Source: Bathymodiolus japonicus methanotrophic gill symbiont (GTDB taxonomy: Bacteria; Pseudomonadota; Gammaproteobacteria; Methylococcales; Methylomonadaceae). Taken from it: a DNA stretch of 54,814 nt. A program made the position numbers and the translations under genes. The notes under the pieces were generated by a model. The model saw nothing but the letters and a program-made list of their open reading frames with translations. It made no database searches and was not told where the DNA came from. The stretch lies in assembly GCF_019721995.1 (NCBI RefSeq), contig NZ_BLYC01000024.1:1-54814 (forward strand), in the 5' to 3' direction. Of the stretch, positions 46,554-54,804 are shown in pieces. Position 1 is the first letter of the stretch; each line of letters opens with the position of its first letter.

Positions 46554-47075
46554 TTATGTTATTGCAGTTTCTGTGTTAAGAATACTTGGGACTTCTCGAA
46601 CACCAAAACCCCTATAACTCTCAATCTCTCTACCTTGAATATCTTTACCTGGTCGCAACCTAATAAAGTTATCTCCAGCACCCCTGTTTATTGCCTGTAA
46701 GTCCATTGCTTGTCTTACTTCTGAATTGCAGTACATATATGTATTACCCAACTTCTTCCATCTACCCCAATGCCTGTAATATGCATCTGACAGAAACTTA
46801 TACACATCAAAAGTACCATCCTTTAATCCAGCAACAGGAATATTAACAATACGTACAACATAACGCCAATCTCTAATTGATAAACCCATATGCCATCTAA
46901 AAGTTTCTTTCTTGGCAAAATATGTATCACCATTAGCTGATTGCATTTGTTGCTCACCATGATCTTTCCTTGTTAAACCAGCTGTTGTATTAGCAGGATA
47001 TAATAAACTTGCTTGACGATCACCCCACGTTATAAATCCATATACTCGTCGTTGCACTTCCTGACCCTCCTCCAT
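46554..47075 (-). CDS. Major capsid protein, C-terminal part (frameshifted)
   Basis: 173 residues open, of which the first about 14 are out-of-frame artefact. From FITWGDRQASLLYPANTTAG it continues LTRKDHGEQQMQSANGDTYF, FRWHMGLSIRDWRYVVRIVN and DAYYRHWGRWKKLGNTYMYC, a classical podovirus major capsid sequence. The link to the N-terminal part (47099-47557) is an intermediate frame reading DAQSNQVINGGGSGSATTSI. Deleting one A at two places (CAAATAC and TGGATTT) joins everything. The complete protein would be about 334 residues. Confidence 0.84.
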   Translation of the reverse strand: MEEGQEVQRRVYGFITWGDRQASLLYPANTTAGLTRKDHGEQQMQSANGDTYFAKKETFRWHMGLSIRDWRYVVRIVNIPVAGLKDGTFDVYKFLSDAYYRHWGRWKKLGNTYMYCNSEVRQAMDLQAINRGAGDNFIRLRPGKDIQGREIESYRGFGVREVPSILNTETAIT

Positions 47076-47098
47076 TTATCACTTGATTAGACTGTGCA

Positions 47099-47557
47099 TC
47101 ATGAAAAGTATTTGAATCTCGGGGCTAGACCTAAAAACTCATTGTTATCAACATATGAATTGCTATATAAAATACTTGTTGCCATTTTTTGACTCATATG
47201 CTCAAGATGTCCCATAGCTTCATCTTGTCTTAACTTTGCAGGATTCGCAGAATCATCAAGTATTCTTGTATCAACAACAGACATTGACTCATAAAAACCA
47301 ACATCATCTGTTATCTGAACTCTATTTGTCTTTGATGGAGCAGTTCCTTTATAATATGCACCCCAGCTACCACTTGGTAAACCAGTTAATAGTGATGTTA
47401 AGTTATATGACCCTCTATTACATTGATTTACAACTGCATCTTGTAGCATAGGTGTTTCATATGACAGCATGTTAATCAGCGGGACCATGCCCATCTTCGC
47501 TGGTTCTCTTTGATATAGATCTATTAAATCTAAGTAAGTATCTCCATGTTGTGCCAT
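47099..47557 (-). CDS. Major capsid protein, N-terminal part (frameshifted)
   Basis: 152 residues: MAQHGDTYLDLIDLYQREPA, VPLINMLSYETPMLQDAVVN, NRGSYNLTSLLTGLPSGSWG, then KMATSILYSNSYVDNNEFLG and LAPRF, followed by out-of-frame KYFS. LAPRFNTFHDAQSNQ is restored when one A is removed at about 47112. The homology and position between scaffold and decoration genes make the major capsid call firm. AACGGAGAATACTGC lies upstream of the ATG. Confidence 0.85.
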   Translation of the reverse strand: MAQHGDTYLDLIDLYQREPAKMGMVPLINMLSYETPMLQDAVVNQCNRGSYNLTSLLTGLPSGSWGAYYKGTAPSKTNRVQITDDVGFYESMSVVDTRILDDSANPAKLRQDEAMGHLEHMSQKMATSILYSNSYVDNNEFLGLAPRFKYFS

Positions 47558-47575
47558 GCAGTATTCTCCGTTAAA

Positions 47576-48223
47576 TTAATCGTCTGGATACATTCTTTTA
47601 AGAATAGCTCCAGGACTATTATCAAATTCAGGTTCGCCAGATACTGGACTACCATCCTCTTTTGTTTGACGACCTATCTTATGAAATGCTCTGATTACCT
47701 CAACATTGTTAAGTAATCCAGCATCTTGAAGGACACCCATCAACTTCTCACCACCATACTCCTTTATGGCATTGTTAGCAATACCAAACTTCTCAGTAGC
47801 ATCTGAACCTGAGAAGTCTGGGTCTGCCATTGTCTCTTTTGCCATCTTTTCGTTATTAGCAATAGAATAATTTTCGATACTCTTTGCTAACTTATTGAAC
47901 TGCTCATTATTTATTCCTACTTCCTTTAATGAAGGGGAAATAGAATCAATAAAATCTGAATCAAATTCAGAACCATCTTCTAATGTATAAGACTCAGGAA
48001 TATCAGATTTAGTTTCTTCTTTCTTATCTTCTGTTTTTTCTTCTGTTTTTTCATCAGCCTTAGATTCCTTTTCTGCCATTACCTCAGCAGGCTTATCTTC
48101 TTTATTTTCAGGAACTGATTCTTCTTTATTAGGTTGATCGTCCTTATAAAAATCTAATGAAGCATCTTGAGACTCTTGACTAATCTCTTGTGTTGATTCT
48201 TGGCTCTCTGATTCTTGTGGCAT
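47576..48223 (-). CDS. Scaffold protein
   Basis: 215 residues. An acidic, disordered N-terminal half (Glu/Ser/Lys/Asp-rich, residues 1-85), then DIPESYTLEDGSEFDSDFID, an Asn/Lys helix region and KEYGGEKLMGVLQDAGLLNN, VEVIRAFHKIGRQTKEDGSP. It ends LKRMYPDD. Composition, size and position between portal-side genes and the capsid gene are those of podovirus scaffolds, which guide procapsid assembly and then leave. Confidence 0.82.
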   Translation of the reverse strand: MPQESESQESTQEISQESQDASLDFYKDDQPNKEESVPENKEDKPAEVMAEKESKADEKTEEKTEDKKEETKSDIPESYTLEDGSEFDSDFIDSISPSLKEVGINNEQFNKLAKSIENYSIANNEKMAKETMADPDFSGSDATEKFGIANNAIKEYGGEKLMGVLQDAGLLNNVEVIRAFHKIGRQTKEDGSPVSGEPEFDNSPGAILKRMYPDD

Positions 48224-48461
48224 GTTCTTCTCTCATTTGTTGTAGTTTCATTTCAAGATAATCTAATGGTGACTCCTTTAGCTTATCCTCAATTAAATTA
48301 ATTACATCGTTTCTATGGTGCGATGCAGTTATAAATTCAACATTATTACCCCTATACTTAGGTCTTAAACTTGATAATAATATAATCATTAAAGACCTAA
48401 AATTAGGTTCCTTCATACATTCCTGAATTAGTAATAGCTCACGTTTTTCTTCTTCTCTCAT
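48180..48461 (-). CDS. Small protein between portal and scaffold genes
   Basis: 93 residues (MREEEKRELLLIQECMKEPN...), charged and helical. It overlaps the portal gene by 4 bases and the scaffold gene by 44 bases in another frame. KYRGNNVEFITASHHRNDVI suggests a small folded core. Podoviruses often carry an unnamed small protein here; no function is known. Confidence 0.65.
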   Translation of the reverse strand: MREEEKRELLLIQECMKEPNFRSLMIILLSSLRPKYRGNNVEFITASHHRNDVINLIEDKLKESPLDYLEMKLQQMREEHATRIREPRINTRD

Positions 48462-50140
48462 TCATCACCTTCCATTTGAGATGATTCTGCACCGGCTTTC
48501 ATAACACCTGGTGCTACCTTTGCCGCTTCAAGCATCATCTGTTGTTGTTGCTGTTCTTGCATTTGCTTTTGCTCCTGTTGTATTAACTGTGCTGCAATCT
48601 CATTTGAACGTATTATTTTTGGTGGTACTGACTCTGCTTTTGAGAATTCATCTATCGCCTGTAACTCGTCAAACTTATGGCGTGCATTGGGGAATGCTTC
48701 TGATAATCCAGCAATAAAAGCAGCTGTCCTTTCTATTGTCTGTGATACATCAGCCTTCTGAGCCTTAGCAAGAGTCGATACATACTCAACCTGTAACTCA
48801 TGACCAGCTAATTCTTCCGGTGCTTCTGGTAGTAACTTAGCCCTAGCAATGACATTAAATACCCTATCTGTTAAAGGGTCTAACAATTCATTATGTAGTC
48901 TTGTTAATACAGGACCTAGTGTGATTAACGCTTCATTTGATCTAACATCAACTTCACTAGCTGTCATTTCCCTTCTATCAGAAGATAACATTTGCAGAAA
49001 TAAATTCTCATAAAATGCTGTCTTTATTCTATATTCAATCTTTTCTATATTAGCAACTGCATGTGAAACATCAATCCTCACATCATAAACAGATCGTGCA
49101 CCAGCTTCTGATAAGTTATCAACTTCAATTATATCACCAGCCTGAACACCATCAGGAGGTATATTTCCTGTTGATGGGCCAGTTACTAATGCTGGATTAA
49201 CTTGTTTTTCTATACCTGTATACACAAGGTCTTCAATACTTTGCAACATCTTTGTATCACCAAGTGAACGTATACCTGGACACATTCCTCCGTATACATC
49301 ACCCGGTATAACATCCCATCTTGCAACCATGATAGGGAATTCATCATAACCAGACTTCATCAATACCTTACCATTCTTCATCTGGTTATTATCATCACCA
49401 TACGAACCAGCACTCTCATAATAAATATAAGTACTTGTGAACTTTTTATCCTTAGATAAATTTGAGTCCATTTTATTAGACCTGTTAGGCTCTATTGAAT
49501 GAATAATCTTAAACTTAATCTGGTGCTTATCAATTGTATCATCACCCATGAACCCAACAGGTAGAGAATCTTTTCCAAACTTATTAACAATATCACTTCC
49601 AGTCATGGTGAATTCACGATAGAAAGTATCAACAATACCATTATGGTTTATATCAATGTAATAAGTACCCGCTGTATAACATTCAGTTCTTATGACATTG
49701 TCATAATCCTCAAATATACCTAATGCTCCTGTACCAAAAACTCCTAATTCACTGTACAGTGTATGTATTGAGTTATATATATTACTCTTTGACATCACCA
49801 TTGAAACAATCTTTTCTACCTTCTCAAGCCATATTCTAATATCCGTTGATTCCATCATATCAATGCTTGATACAACAAAATTAACCCATGGCTTGGATGG
49901 TGAAGATACACCGCCCATTAAACCAGAAGCTAATACTGTTGATGCAATACTTGAGGTGTTGTTGACTATTGTTGTGTCTATCTTCCTTTCTCTAGTCTTT
50001 CCATTGTCGTCGTTAAAAACTCCCCTATATCCAAGTATAGTGCTGGATAATTCAGTCCATACATCTTCGAATGGTTCTCTTATCCTCTTTAACGACCTTA
50101 ATCTACGGCATATATGCTGTACATCTGATAGCTCAACCAT
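48458..50140 (-). CDS. Portal (head-to-tail connecting) protein
   Basis: 560 residues. MVELSDVQHICRRLRSLKRI, EDVWTELSSTILGYRG, LASGLMGGVSSPSKPWVNFV, YSELGVFGTGALGIFED, MVARWDVIPGDVYGGMCPGI, EMTASEVDVRSNEALITLGP and LLDPLTDRVFNVIARAKLLP match the podovirus head-to-tail connector family (PF12236-like). The C-terminus is a Gln/Met-rich helix (QEQQQQQMMLEAAKVAPGVM), probably in the barrel. Twelve copies form the DNA entry channel used by the terminase. Intact. Confidence 0.92.
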   Translation of the reverse strand: MVELSDVQHICRRLRSLKRIREPFEDVWTELSSTILGYRGVFNDDNGKTRERKIDTTIVNNTSSIASTVLASGLMGGVSSPSKPWVNFVVSSIDMMESTDIRIWLEKVEKIVSMVMSKSNIYNSIHTLYSELGVFGTGALGIFEDYDNVIRTECYTAGTYYIDINHNGIVDTFYREFTMTGSDIVNKFGKDSLPVGFMGDDTIDKHQIKFKIIHSIEPNRSNKMDSNLSKDKKFTSTYIYYESAGSYGDDNNQMKNGKVLMKSGYDEFPIMVARWDVIPGDVYGGMCPGIRSLGDTKMLQSIEDLVYTGIEKQVNPALVTGPSTGNIPPDGVQAGDIIEVDNLSEAGARSVYDVRIDVSHAVANIEKIEYRIKTAFYENLFLQMLSSDRREMTASEVDVRSNEALITLGPVLTRLHNELLDPLTDRVFNVIARAKLLPEAPEELAGHELQVEYVSTLAKAQKADVSQTIERTAAFIAGLSEAFPNARHKFDELQAIDEFSKAESVPPKIIRSNEIAAQLIQQEQKQMQEQQQQQMMLEAAKVAPGVMKAGAESSQMEGDE

Positions 50141-50141
50141 G

Positions 50142-50342
50142 TTAAGAACCTAATAAATTATTATTAGAAGGTTTAGATCCCATTGAATCTTTATTTTTTG
50201 ATGGTCCAGTCAATATCGTCTGATTTTTTAATGACTTTGACTTCTTCCTCTTCTTTGCCTCCTCTCTTCCCATTAGGAAAAAAGGTGACTTCGAAGGTGC
50301 CTCAGGTGGTCTAGGTGGCAATGATGGTGTGCTTGCTCCCAT
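50142..50342 (-). CDS. Small basic proline-rich protein
   Basis: 66 residues: MGASTPSLPPRPPEAPSKSP, then EEAKKRKKSKSLKNQTILTG, ending NNNLLGS. Small proteins with the TILTG...LLG ending are found between large terminase and portal genes in many podoviruses, with unknown function. The leader GGAGTAGATAAC before its ATG is the same as before the terminase-like paralogue at 51025, so leader and gene boundaries were copied. Confidence 0.7.
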   Translation of the reverse strand: MGASTPSLPPRPPEAPSKSPFFLMGREEAKKRKKSKSLKNQTILTGPSKNKDSMGSKPSNNNLLGS

Positions 50343-50353
50343 GTTATCTACTC

Positions 50354-51025
50354 CTATTCTATATCACGGTTACATTTACGGTTACATTTACATTTACATT
50401 TACAGTTAGATGGTACGACATGTTCAGCAAAAGTTAATGCTAAAGCATTAGCACTGTTAGATGACATTCCAACTCTATTTATCCTTGATAACTTATCTTC
50501 TACAGATATTCTGTCTTTATTGTCAATCTTAAATTCAGTTGTTTCTAATTCATATTTCATAAATAAATCATTTTCATTAATACAACCATAATTGAATAAC
50601 CATGTACGCATAGTGTGCCACAACTCACTAGCTGTATCTGAGTAATGTGTATTATTAATAGGTTTTTTACCTAATTCTATCTCATAAGCATTAAATGCTA
50701 ATTCGGATAAACTAGCTTTAATTAGAGAACCTATTGAACCACCTGATACATTAATAATATCAGGTTTTACCTTATATAAAATATCAATAATATTGTCAAT
50801 ATCTTTAACTGAATCAAGATAAATTGAATATTTCTTATAACTCCTTGCATCATTACCCTTCCTAAATTGAATAGTTACTGTGTTTCTCATATAACTACAA
50901 ACATCAATACCACAAACAAGACGTTCATCATTATTAATATCTACTCTACGACTACAAGAATTATCAATTATTTTATCTGAAATAGTTTGTAAATATATTG
51001 TATTTTCTTCTGATTCATCTATCAT
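50354..51025 (-). CDS. Partial terminase paralogue: nuclease domain with lost acidic residues
   Basis: 223 residues from ATG 51025 (GGAG 8 bases upstream). Clearly homologous to residues about 298-470 of the large terminase encoded next (QFRKGNDARSYKKYSIYLDS versus QFRKGNDARSYKKYMFPGVL). Of the acidic sites in the RNase H-like nuclease, Asp305 is kept (CGIDV), Asp362 becomes Ser (INVSGGS), and both Asp of SPDSADAL become Asn (SSNSANAL). The ATPase domain is absent. The end is a CKCKCKCNRKCNRD tail from a TTTACA microsatellite. It probably cannot cut DNA; perhaps a regulator or competitor of the terminase. Confidence 0.83.
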   Translation of the reverse strand: MIDESEENTIYLQTISDKIIDNSCSRRVDINNDERLVCGIDVCSYMRNTVTIQFRKGNDARSYKKYSIYLDSVKDIDNIIDILYKVKPDIINVSGGSIGSLIKASLSELAFNAYEIELGKKPINNTHYSDTASELWHTMRTWLFNYGCINENDLFMKYELETTEFKIDNKDRISVEDKLSRINRVGMSSNSANALALTFAEHVVPSNCKCKCKCNRKCNRDIE

Positions 51026-51026
51026 G

Positions 51027-52520
51027 TTATCTACTCCGGTATTTATTGTAAGTTCTGGTTCTAGTTTTTTTAGCAACATCTCTCATATTTTGAAAATTAC
51101 CTGCTCTTATAGGCGTAGCAAAAGTTAATCCTAAAGCGTCAGCACTATCCGGTGACCTACCCATTCTCTTCTTCATCAAGTCCTTTTTTTCTAATAATAT
51201 TCTATCTTTACTATCATGTGTGAATTCCCTTGATGTTAATTCCTCCCTAAGTTCATAATCATGTGATTTAATACAGCCACCACTTAATAACCACTGTTTC
51301 ATATTGTACCACATCTCGGCACTCCTATTGGCGTACTTACCTGTACGAATAGCCTTGTGACCAAATCCTATCTCGTAAGCCTTAAAGTCTAATTGACATA
51401 ACCTATCTTTTACAGGACCGCCCATTGCACCACTGTCTACATTAATAACATCAGGCTTTAATTCATTTAATATGTCAACAACCTTTGCAATGAACTTAGT
51501 CGTATCAGAAATTAATACACCAGGAAACATATACTTCTTATAACTCCTAGCATCATTACCCTTCCTAAATTGAACAACTCCGAAGTCAGGTCCGCCACGT
51601 GCAACATCAATACCACAAATAAGTGGTTCATCATCAAGAACAAATATTTCACGCTTTGAAGCTTCATCAACTGATGCTGTTGATATAAGCTGTAAGTCTG
51701 ATGAACTCGGGAACTCACCCTTTACCCTAACCTTAAAGTCATCAGAATCTTCACCCCAATCTTCTTCCCATTCAGCAATCAACTCATGGTTAGTCATCAT
51801 AGATTTTCTTGAATCTACCTGGTATGTATTCCAACGATGCTTATTCTTGTTAAAACAGTCGTAGAAGTCACCACTTGAACGAGTAGGATTACCAAATACA
51901 AAGTGAAATGGCTCTCCATCTGTCTTACCACCATTAGCAACAACCCATATCTCATGAGGTATCGCACTAGCCTCATCAAATATATACCATGGGGATGAAC
52001 CAGCGTTGTGTAATCCAGCAAAACCCTCACTATTGTCCTTCTGGAATGGAACACCATCTACCTTCCACTCAACAGGATAATCAACATGACGTAATGCCAT
52101 CTGTGATGAACTGTTGTAGTAATGAAACCAATCTCCAACTATGCAAAGATTCTTCCACTTCTTTAACTCAGCCCATGTCCGGTTGCTGAGTTGTGCCCTT
52201 GTGTTTGCCGTTATTACTCCTTTTGACATAGGCCTTGTACACATAAGCCATAAAGTAATCCATGCAGTCAATGCAGACTTACCAACACCATGTCCACTGG
52301 TTACAGCAAATTGCCTAGGACTTGTTTTGTTGATACCGTCGAATGGGTCAGCGTCAACCTCAACAGCAACTCTTTCCAATAACTCCCTTTGCCACAAGTC
52401 AGGACCTTTTCTACCTTCTAACTCACCAACACCCCATGGAAAAGCCCACAATACAAAACCAAGCGGGTTATTGTAGTAACGCGAAACTTCTTTGGCTTGT
52501 AGAGTTTGTATGCTATCCAT
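51027..52520 (-). CDS. Terminase large subunit
   Basis: 497 residues. ATPase: Walker A SGHGVGKS (75-82), Walker B WYIFDEA (178-184), motif III GNPTR (210-214). Nuclease: GIDVARGG (Asp305), NVDSGAMGG (Asp362), SPDSADALGL (Asp458 and Asp461). The C-terminus is basic (KKTRTRTYNKYRSR). This is the motor that threads DNA into the procapsid through the portal and cuts it. The small subunit gene overlaps its start by 8 bases. The paralogue downstream copies its nuclease half. Confidence 0.93.
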   Translation of the reverse strand: MDSIQTLQAKEVSRYYNNPLGFVLWAFPWGVGELEGRKGPDLWQRELLERVAVEVDADPFDGINKTSPRQFAVTSGHGVGKSALTAWITLWLMCTRPMSKGVITANTRAQLSNRTWAELKKWKNLCIVGDWFHYYNSSSQMALRHVDYPVEWKVDGVPFQKDNSEGFAGLHNAGSSPWYIFDEASAIPHEIWVVANGGKTDGEPFHFVFGNPTRSSGDFYDCFNKNKHRWNTYQVDSRKSMMTNHELIAEWEEDWGEDSDDFKVRVKGEFPSSSDLQLISTASVDEASKREIFVLDDEPLICGIDVARGGPDFGVVQFRKGNDARSYKKYMFPGVLISDTTKFIAKVVDILNELKPDVINVDSGAMGGPVKDRLCQLDFKAYEIGFGHKAIRTGKYANRSAEMWYNMKQWLLSGGCIKSHDYELREELTSREFTHDSKDRILLEKKDLMKKRMGRSPDSADALGLTFATPIRAGNFQNMRDVAKKTRTRTYNKYRSR

Positions 52521-53049
52521 TTGAAACTATTTCAAGTTGTTTCGTTTGATTTAAAGCTTTAGCCCGTTCTCTACCATTTTGTAACTCTTTTAATACGTCA
52601 TCTCTCTCTGTTGTTAAATCATCTTTCTTATTAAATGCCTTAATGTCCGTATGATCTCCAATCATTTTTAATAACGATAGAGCATCAGGTTTTTTTACCT
52701 TACTAACTGTTCCCATCATTGTTCCATCAGGACTTGTTATGGTTTTACTGTCAATAGAACTTACCATTGTTCTCCAAACTTCCGGCCACTCACTAATAGG
52801 TAATAAAACTCCATCATCTGTGTGTATATCCTTTATATCTGCCTTATACATACCGTGAAGTTCGTTTAATACCCAGTCGCTGTCTATCTGTAATCTTATG
52901 TCTCTTAACTCGCTTAATTCCCTTACTTTATGTGCGTTATTTAGTATCTCCAACTTAACTTCTGCCGAACTGAGGTTCAGTCTCTTTGCCGTTTCTGAAT
53001 AGCTCATATCTTCTAAATATGAAATGATTATGGTTTTTGTTGGTAACAT
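52513..53049 (-). CDS. Terminase small subunit
   Basis: 178 residues. An N-terminal HTH-like region (SYSETAKRLNLSSAEVKLEI), then WVLNELHGMYKADIKDI, EWPEVWRTMVSSID and KKPDALSLLKMIGDHTDIKA follow the terminase small subunit pattern (ending with the DALxLLxxIGxH motif), with a charged coiled C-terminus. It binds the packaging site, which may lie in the repeat-rich DNA just upstream (53050-53647). AGGATAAG precedes the ATG on the minus strand. Confidence 0.85.
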   Translation of the reverse strand: MLPTKTIIISYLEDMSYSETAKRLNLSSAEVKLEILNNAHKVRELSELRDIRLQIDSDWVLNELHGMYKADIKDIHTDDGVLLPISEWPEVWRTMVSSIDSKTITSPDGTMMGTVSKVKKPDALSLLKMIGDHTDIKAFNKKDDLTTERDDVLKELQNGRERAKALNQTKQLEIVSNG

Positions 53050-53080
53050 TTTCTTATCCTAGTTATATTTTCGATACTGT

Positions 53081-53086
53081 ATTATA
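53081..53086 (-). promoter_or_regulatory. Possible -10 box of the virion operon
   Basis: TATAAT on the minus strand, 32 bases upstream of the small terminase ATG, behind a long A-tract (an UP-like element). No good -35 box at the right distance, so support is modest. Confidence 0.4.
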
Positions 53087-53212
53087 AATGTTTCTGCATT
53101 TTTTTTTATTTTTTTTGAGTTGAGACTACCCCACCACTTCGCAATTCGGAATTCGAAACCCCGTGGTCGACTTTATATGGGAATTGAATAAGATTCTAAT
53201 ATTCGAATATTC

Positions 53213-53276
53213 AATGTTCTAATGTTCTAATGTTCCAATGTTCTAATGTTCCAATGTTCTAATGTTCCAATGTTCT
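53213..53276. repeat. Eight 8-bp iterons AATGTTCY
   Basis: Exact 8-base steps: T-T-C-T-C-T-C-T at the last position, that is alternating AATGTTCT and AATGTTCC after the second copy. A 14-bp palindrome (53198-53211) precedes it directly. Iterons of this regularity are typical of initiator or terminase small subunit binding sites. Confidence 0.85.
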
Positions 53277-53326
53277 ATATATTAGTATATCCTTATATGC
53301 TTATAGACACAGCTAGCCCTACCAGA

Positions 53327-53503
53327 TCACAACCCAACAACCCAACAACCCATACAACTTTATAAGCATTTGCTTATATAGACCAGCACGAGAGTGCATA
53401 TTTTTAACTTGGCAAGGGCTTACTACTCTCTTACGCGCGTACGGCATACAGTTTATAGCTTAATATCAATGACTTACGAAGTTTATGGGTTGTTGGGTTG
53501 TGA
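53327..53503. repeat. Long inverted repeat with CCCAACAA-type arms
   Basis: TCACAACCCAACAACCC...CATA (53327-53354, containing one extra 8-base AACAACCC step) is complementary to TATGGGTTGTTGGGTTGTGA (53484-53503). The 130-base loop holds GCGCGTAC and short A/T stretches. A cruciform or a protein-binding site is possible. Confidence 0.75.
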
Positions 53504-53565
53504 GCTTGGGGGGTTGAAAACTTGAAAATAAACACGAAAATAGTCAATTTATTAACTGAATTAGG

Positions 53566-53593
53566 TTGCAATTAGATAGTAATGCGGTATAAT
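53566..53593 (+). promoter_or_regulatory. Sigma70-like promoter of the hammerhead array
   Basis: TTGCAA (53566-53571), a 16-base spacer, TATAAT (53588-53593). Start expected near 53600, 48 bases before the first pentapeptide gene. It is the only good + strand promoter seen for the array, so it probably drives all units if the window ends connect. Confidence 0.75.
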
Positions 53594-53647
53594 AGACACA
53601 AGTTAAATAAATAACTTAAAAAAACAAACCAACAGGGAAACAATAAA

Positions 53648-53941
53648 ATGAATAGAAAAATGAAGCATAAGATTTGCCTATCAAGCACTGATATGTCAAA
53701 CACTATAATCGTAAATACTGATTTATCGAATGCTGTTTTAATTGACACAGATTTAATTTATACAGATTTAAGTGGTACAGATTTAAGTCATGCAGATTTA
53801 ACATGTGCTAATTTAACAGGTTGTATTTTACACGGTACTAATTTGACAGGCACAGATTTAAGGGGTGCTATTTTAACCCGTGCTAAGTACACACCAGAAC
53901 AGATTGAATCAGCAATTACCGACGAAACAACAATATTTTAA
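53648..53941 (+). CDS. Pentapeptide-repeat protein, first gene of the array
   Basis: 97 residues: MNRKMKHKICLSSTDMSN, pentapeptides of the (A/T)DLxx type (residues about 18-80), then the family tail YTPEQIESAITDETTIF. It uses Thr more than Ala in the first repeat position (LIDTDLIYTDLSGTDLSHAD). The MKHKI start is shared with the decayed gene at 2236. It has no hammerhead upstream, as expected for the first gene after the promoter, and a complete hammerhead begins 5 bases after its stop. Ribosome site AGGGAAAC. Confidence 0.86.
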   Translation: MNRKMKHKICLSSTDMSNTIIVNTDLSNAVLIDTDLIYTDLSGTDLSHADLTCANLTGCILHGTNLTGTDLRGAILTRAKYTPEQIESAITDETTIF

Positions 53942-53945
53942 CCTA

Positions 53946-53998
53946 GTCGAAACGCTGAGAAGCGTCTACAGTGATTAATCACCCTGTACTGATGAGAC
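53946..53998 (+). ncRNA. Type II hammerhead ribozyme, copy 7
   Basis: GTC 53946-53948, GAAA 53949-53952, stem III CGC/GCG with TGAGAA, cleavage after C53966, stem I TACAGTG (53967-53973) with CCCTGTA (53982-53988, one T-C mismatch), CTGATGA 53989-53995, GAC 53996-53998. The mismatch is far from the core, so activity should survive. The stem I loop keeps ATTAATC. Confidence 0.9.
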
Positions 53999-54028
53999 AG
54001 ATTTTATTAATAAAACAGGAATAAGAGT

Positions 54029-54463
54029 ATGAATAATAAGTTGAAAAATTTAAAAGAAGTTATTGATGATGCTTATAAGTCTGCTAGTGATGCTGCTACT
54101 GCTGCTTATAATGCTGATAGTGATGCTGCTACTGCTGCTGCTAGTGATGCTGCTTATGCTGCTACTGCTTATGCTGCTACTGCTGCTGCTAGTGATGCTG
54201 CTTATGCTGCTTATAATGCTGCTAGTGATGCTGCTTATGATGCTTATAAGTCTGATAGTGATGCTGCTTATGATGCTTATAAGGCTGCTACTGTTGCTAC
54301 TACTGCTGCTACTAGTGATGCTACTGCTGCTTATAAGGCTGCTACTGCTGCTGCTACTGCTGCTTATAATGCTGCTAGTGATGCTGCTAATGCTGCTTAT
54401 AAGTCTGATAGTGATGCTGCTTATGATGCTTATAATGCTGATAGTGATGCTGCTTATGAATAA
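54029..54463 (+). CDS. Alanine/tyrosine-rich 11-residue repeat protein
   Basis: 144 residues, ATG 54029 after GGAATAAGAGT. MNNKLKNLKEVIDDAYKSAS, then repeated YNAASDAAYAA-type 11-residue units, a non-repeat insert (KAATVATTAATSDATAAYKA) and more units ending DSDAAYE. It is the intact paralogue of 1776-2201; the last about 75 residues are almost the same in both. Ala-rich hendecads predict a long helix with Tyr in a stripe, resembling Ala-rich ice-binding helices or coiled-coil bundles. Function unknown. The hammerhead at 53946 precedes it. Confidence 0.78.
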   Translation: MNNKLKNLKEVIDDAYKSASDAATAAYNADSDAATAAASDAAYAATAYAATAAASDAAYAAYNAASDAAYDAYKSDSDAAYDAYKAATVATTAATSDATAAYKAATAAATAAYNAASDAANAAYKSDSDAAYDAYNADSDAAYE

Positions 54464-54464
54464 T

Positions 54465-54478
54465 AAAGAGACAGATTA
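54465..54478 (+). ncRNA. Hammerhead 3' tail only (remnant)
   Basis: AAAGAGACAGATTA after the alanine-rich gene, identical to 2203-2217. It lacks GAAA, stem III, the cleavage site and stem I, so no cut is expected between this gene and the next. Confidence 0.6.
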
Positions 54479-54506
54479 AACTCAAAATAAAATAGGAATT
54501 AATAAA

Positions 54507-54800
54507 ATGAATACTAATAAAATGGCTCAAGAAATTGTTAAGAATGATGTAGCCTCATGCCTAACTACAATGGTAACTCAGATGGTTGAGGGTGGTGCCT
54601 TCTATAAATATGATGAAGAAACAGAACAATGGGAAGAGCCTTTAGAGTTCTGGGACGTATCAGACTGGCTAAAGAAAAAATTAAGAGATAAGGGCGAGAA
54701 TGTAGTTGAAGAGTTTGGCTTAAATATCTGGTGCAGAATGACAAGCGGACAAGCTATTTGCATGGATTACGTTATTCAAGATATTGCAAAAGAGATTTAA
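54507..54800 (+). CDS. Small acidic phage protein of unknown function
   Basis: 97 residues: MNTNKMAQEIVKNDVASCLT, then FYKYDEETEQWEEPLEFWDV and SDWLKKKLRDKGENVVEEFG, ending MDYVIQDIAKEI. The Trp/Glu-rich segment (EEPLEFWDVSDWL) looks like a small phage protein seen beside replication or accessory genes elsewhere; no function is known. No internal repeats, unlike most array genes. A fragment matching its 3' end and the start of the following hammerhead is found at 1648-1680. The truncated hammerhead begins 5 bases after its stop. Confidence 0.72.
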   Translation: MNTNKMAQEIVKNDVASCLTTMVTQMVEGGAFYKYDEETEQWEEPLEFWDVSDWLKKKLRDKGENVVEEFGLNIWCRMTSGQAICMDYVIQDIAKEI

Positions 54801-54804
54801 ACAA

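Larger units (their letters stand above)
53050..53647. other. Repeat-rich non-coding region (candidate packaging site or origin)
   Basis: No supported gene. In order: A/T promoter-like DNA, a 14-bp palindrome AATATTCGAATATT (53198-53211), eight 8-bp iterons AATGTTCY (53213-53276), an A/T stretch, the left arm of a long inverted repeat (53327-53354), GCGCGTAC near 53437, the right arm (53484-53503) and a + strand promoter (53566-53593). It lies between the small terminase gene and the hammerhead array, facing both. Confidence 0.6.

Noticed and set aside
46554-47557. Programmed frameshifting in the major capsid gene
   Set aside because: Two separate +A sites without slippery heptamers and an intermediate frame are needed; simple indels explain the pattern better.
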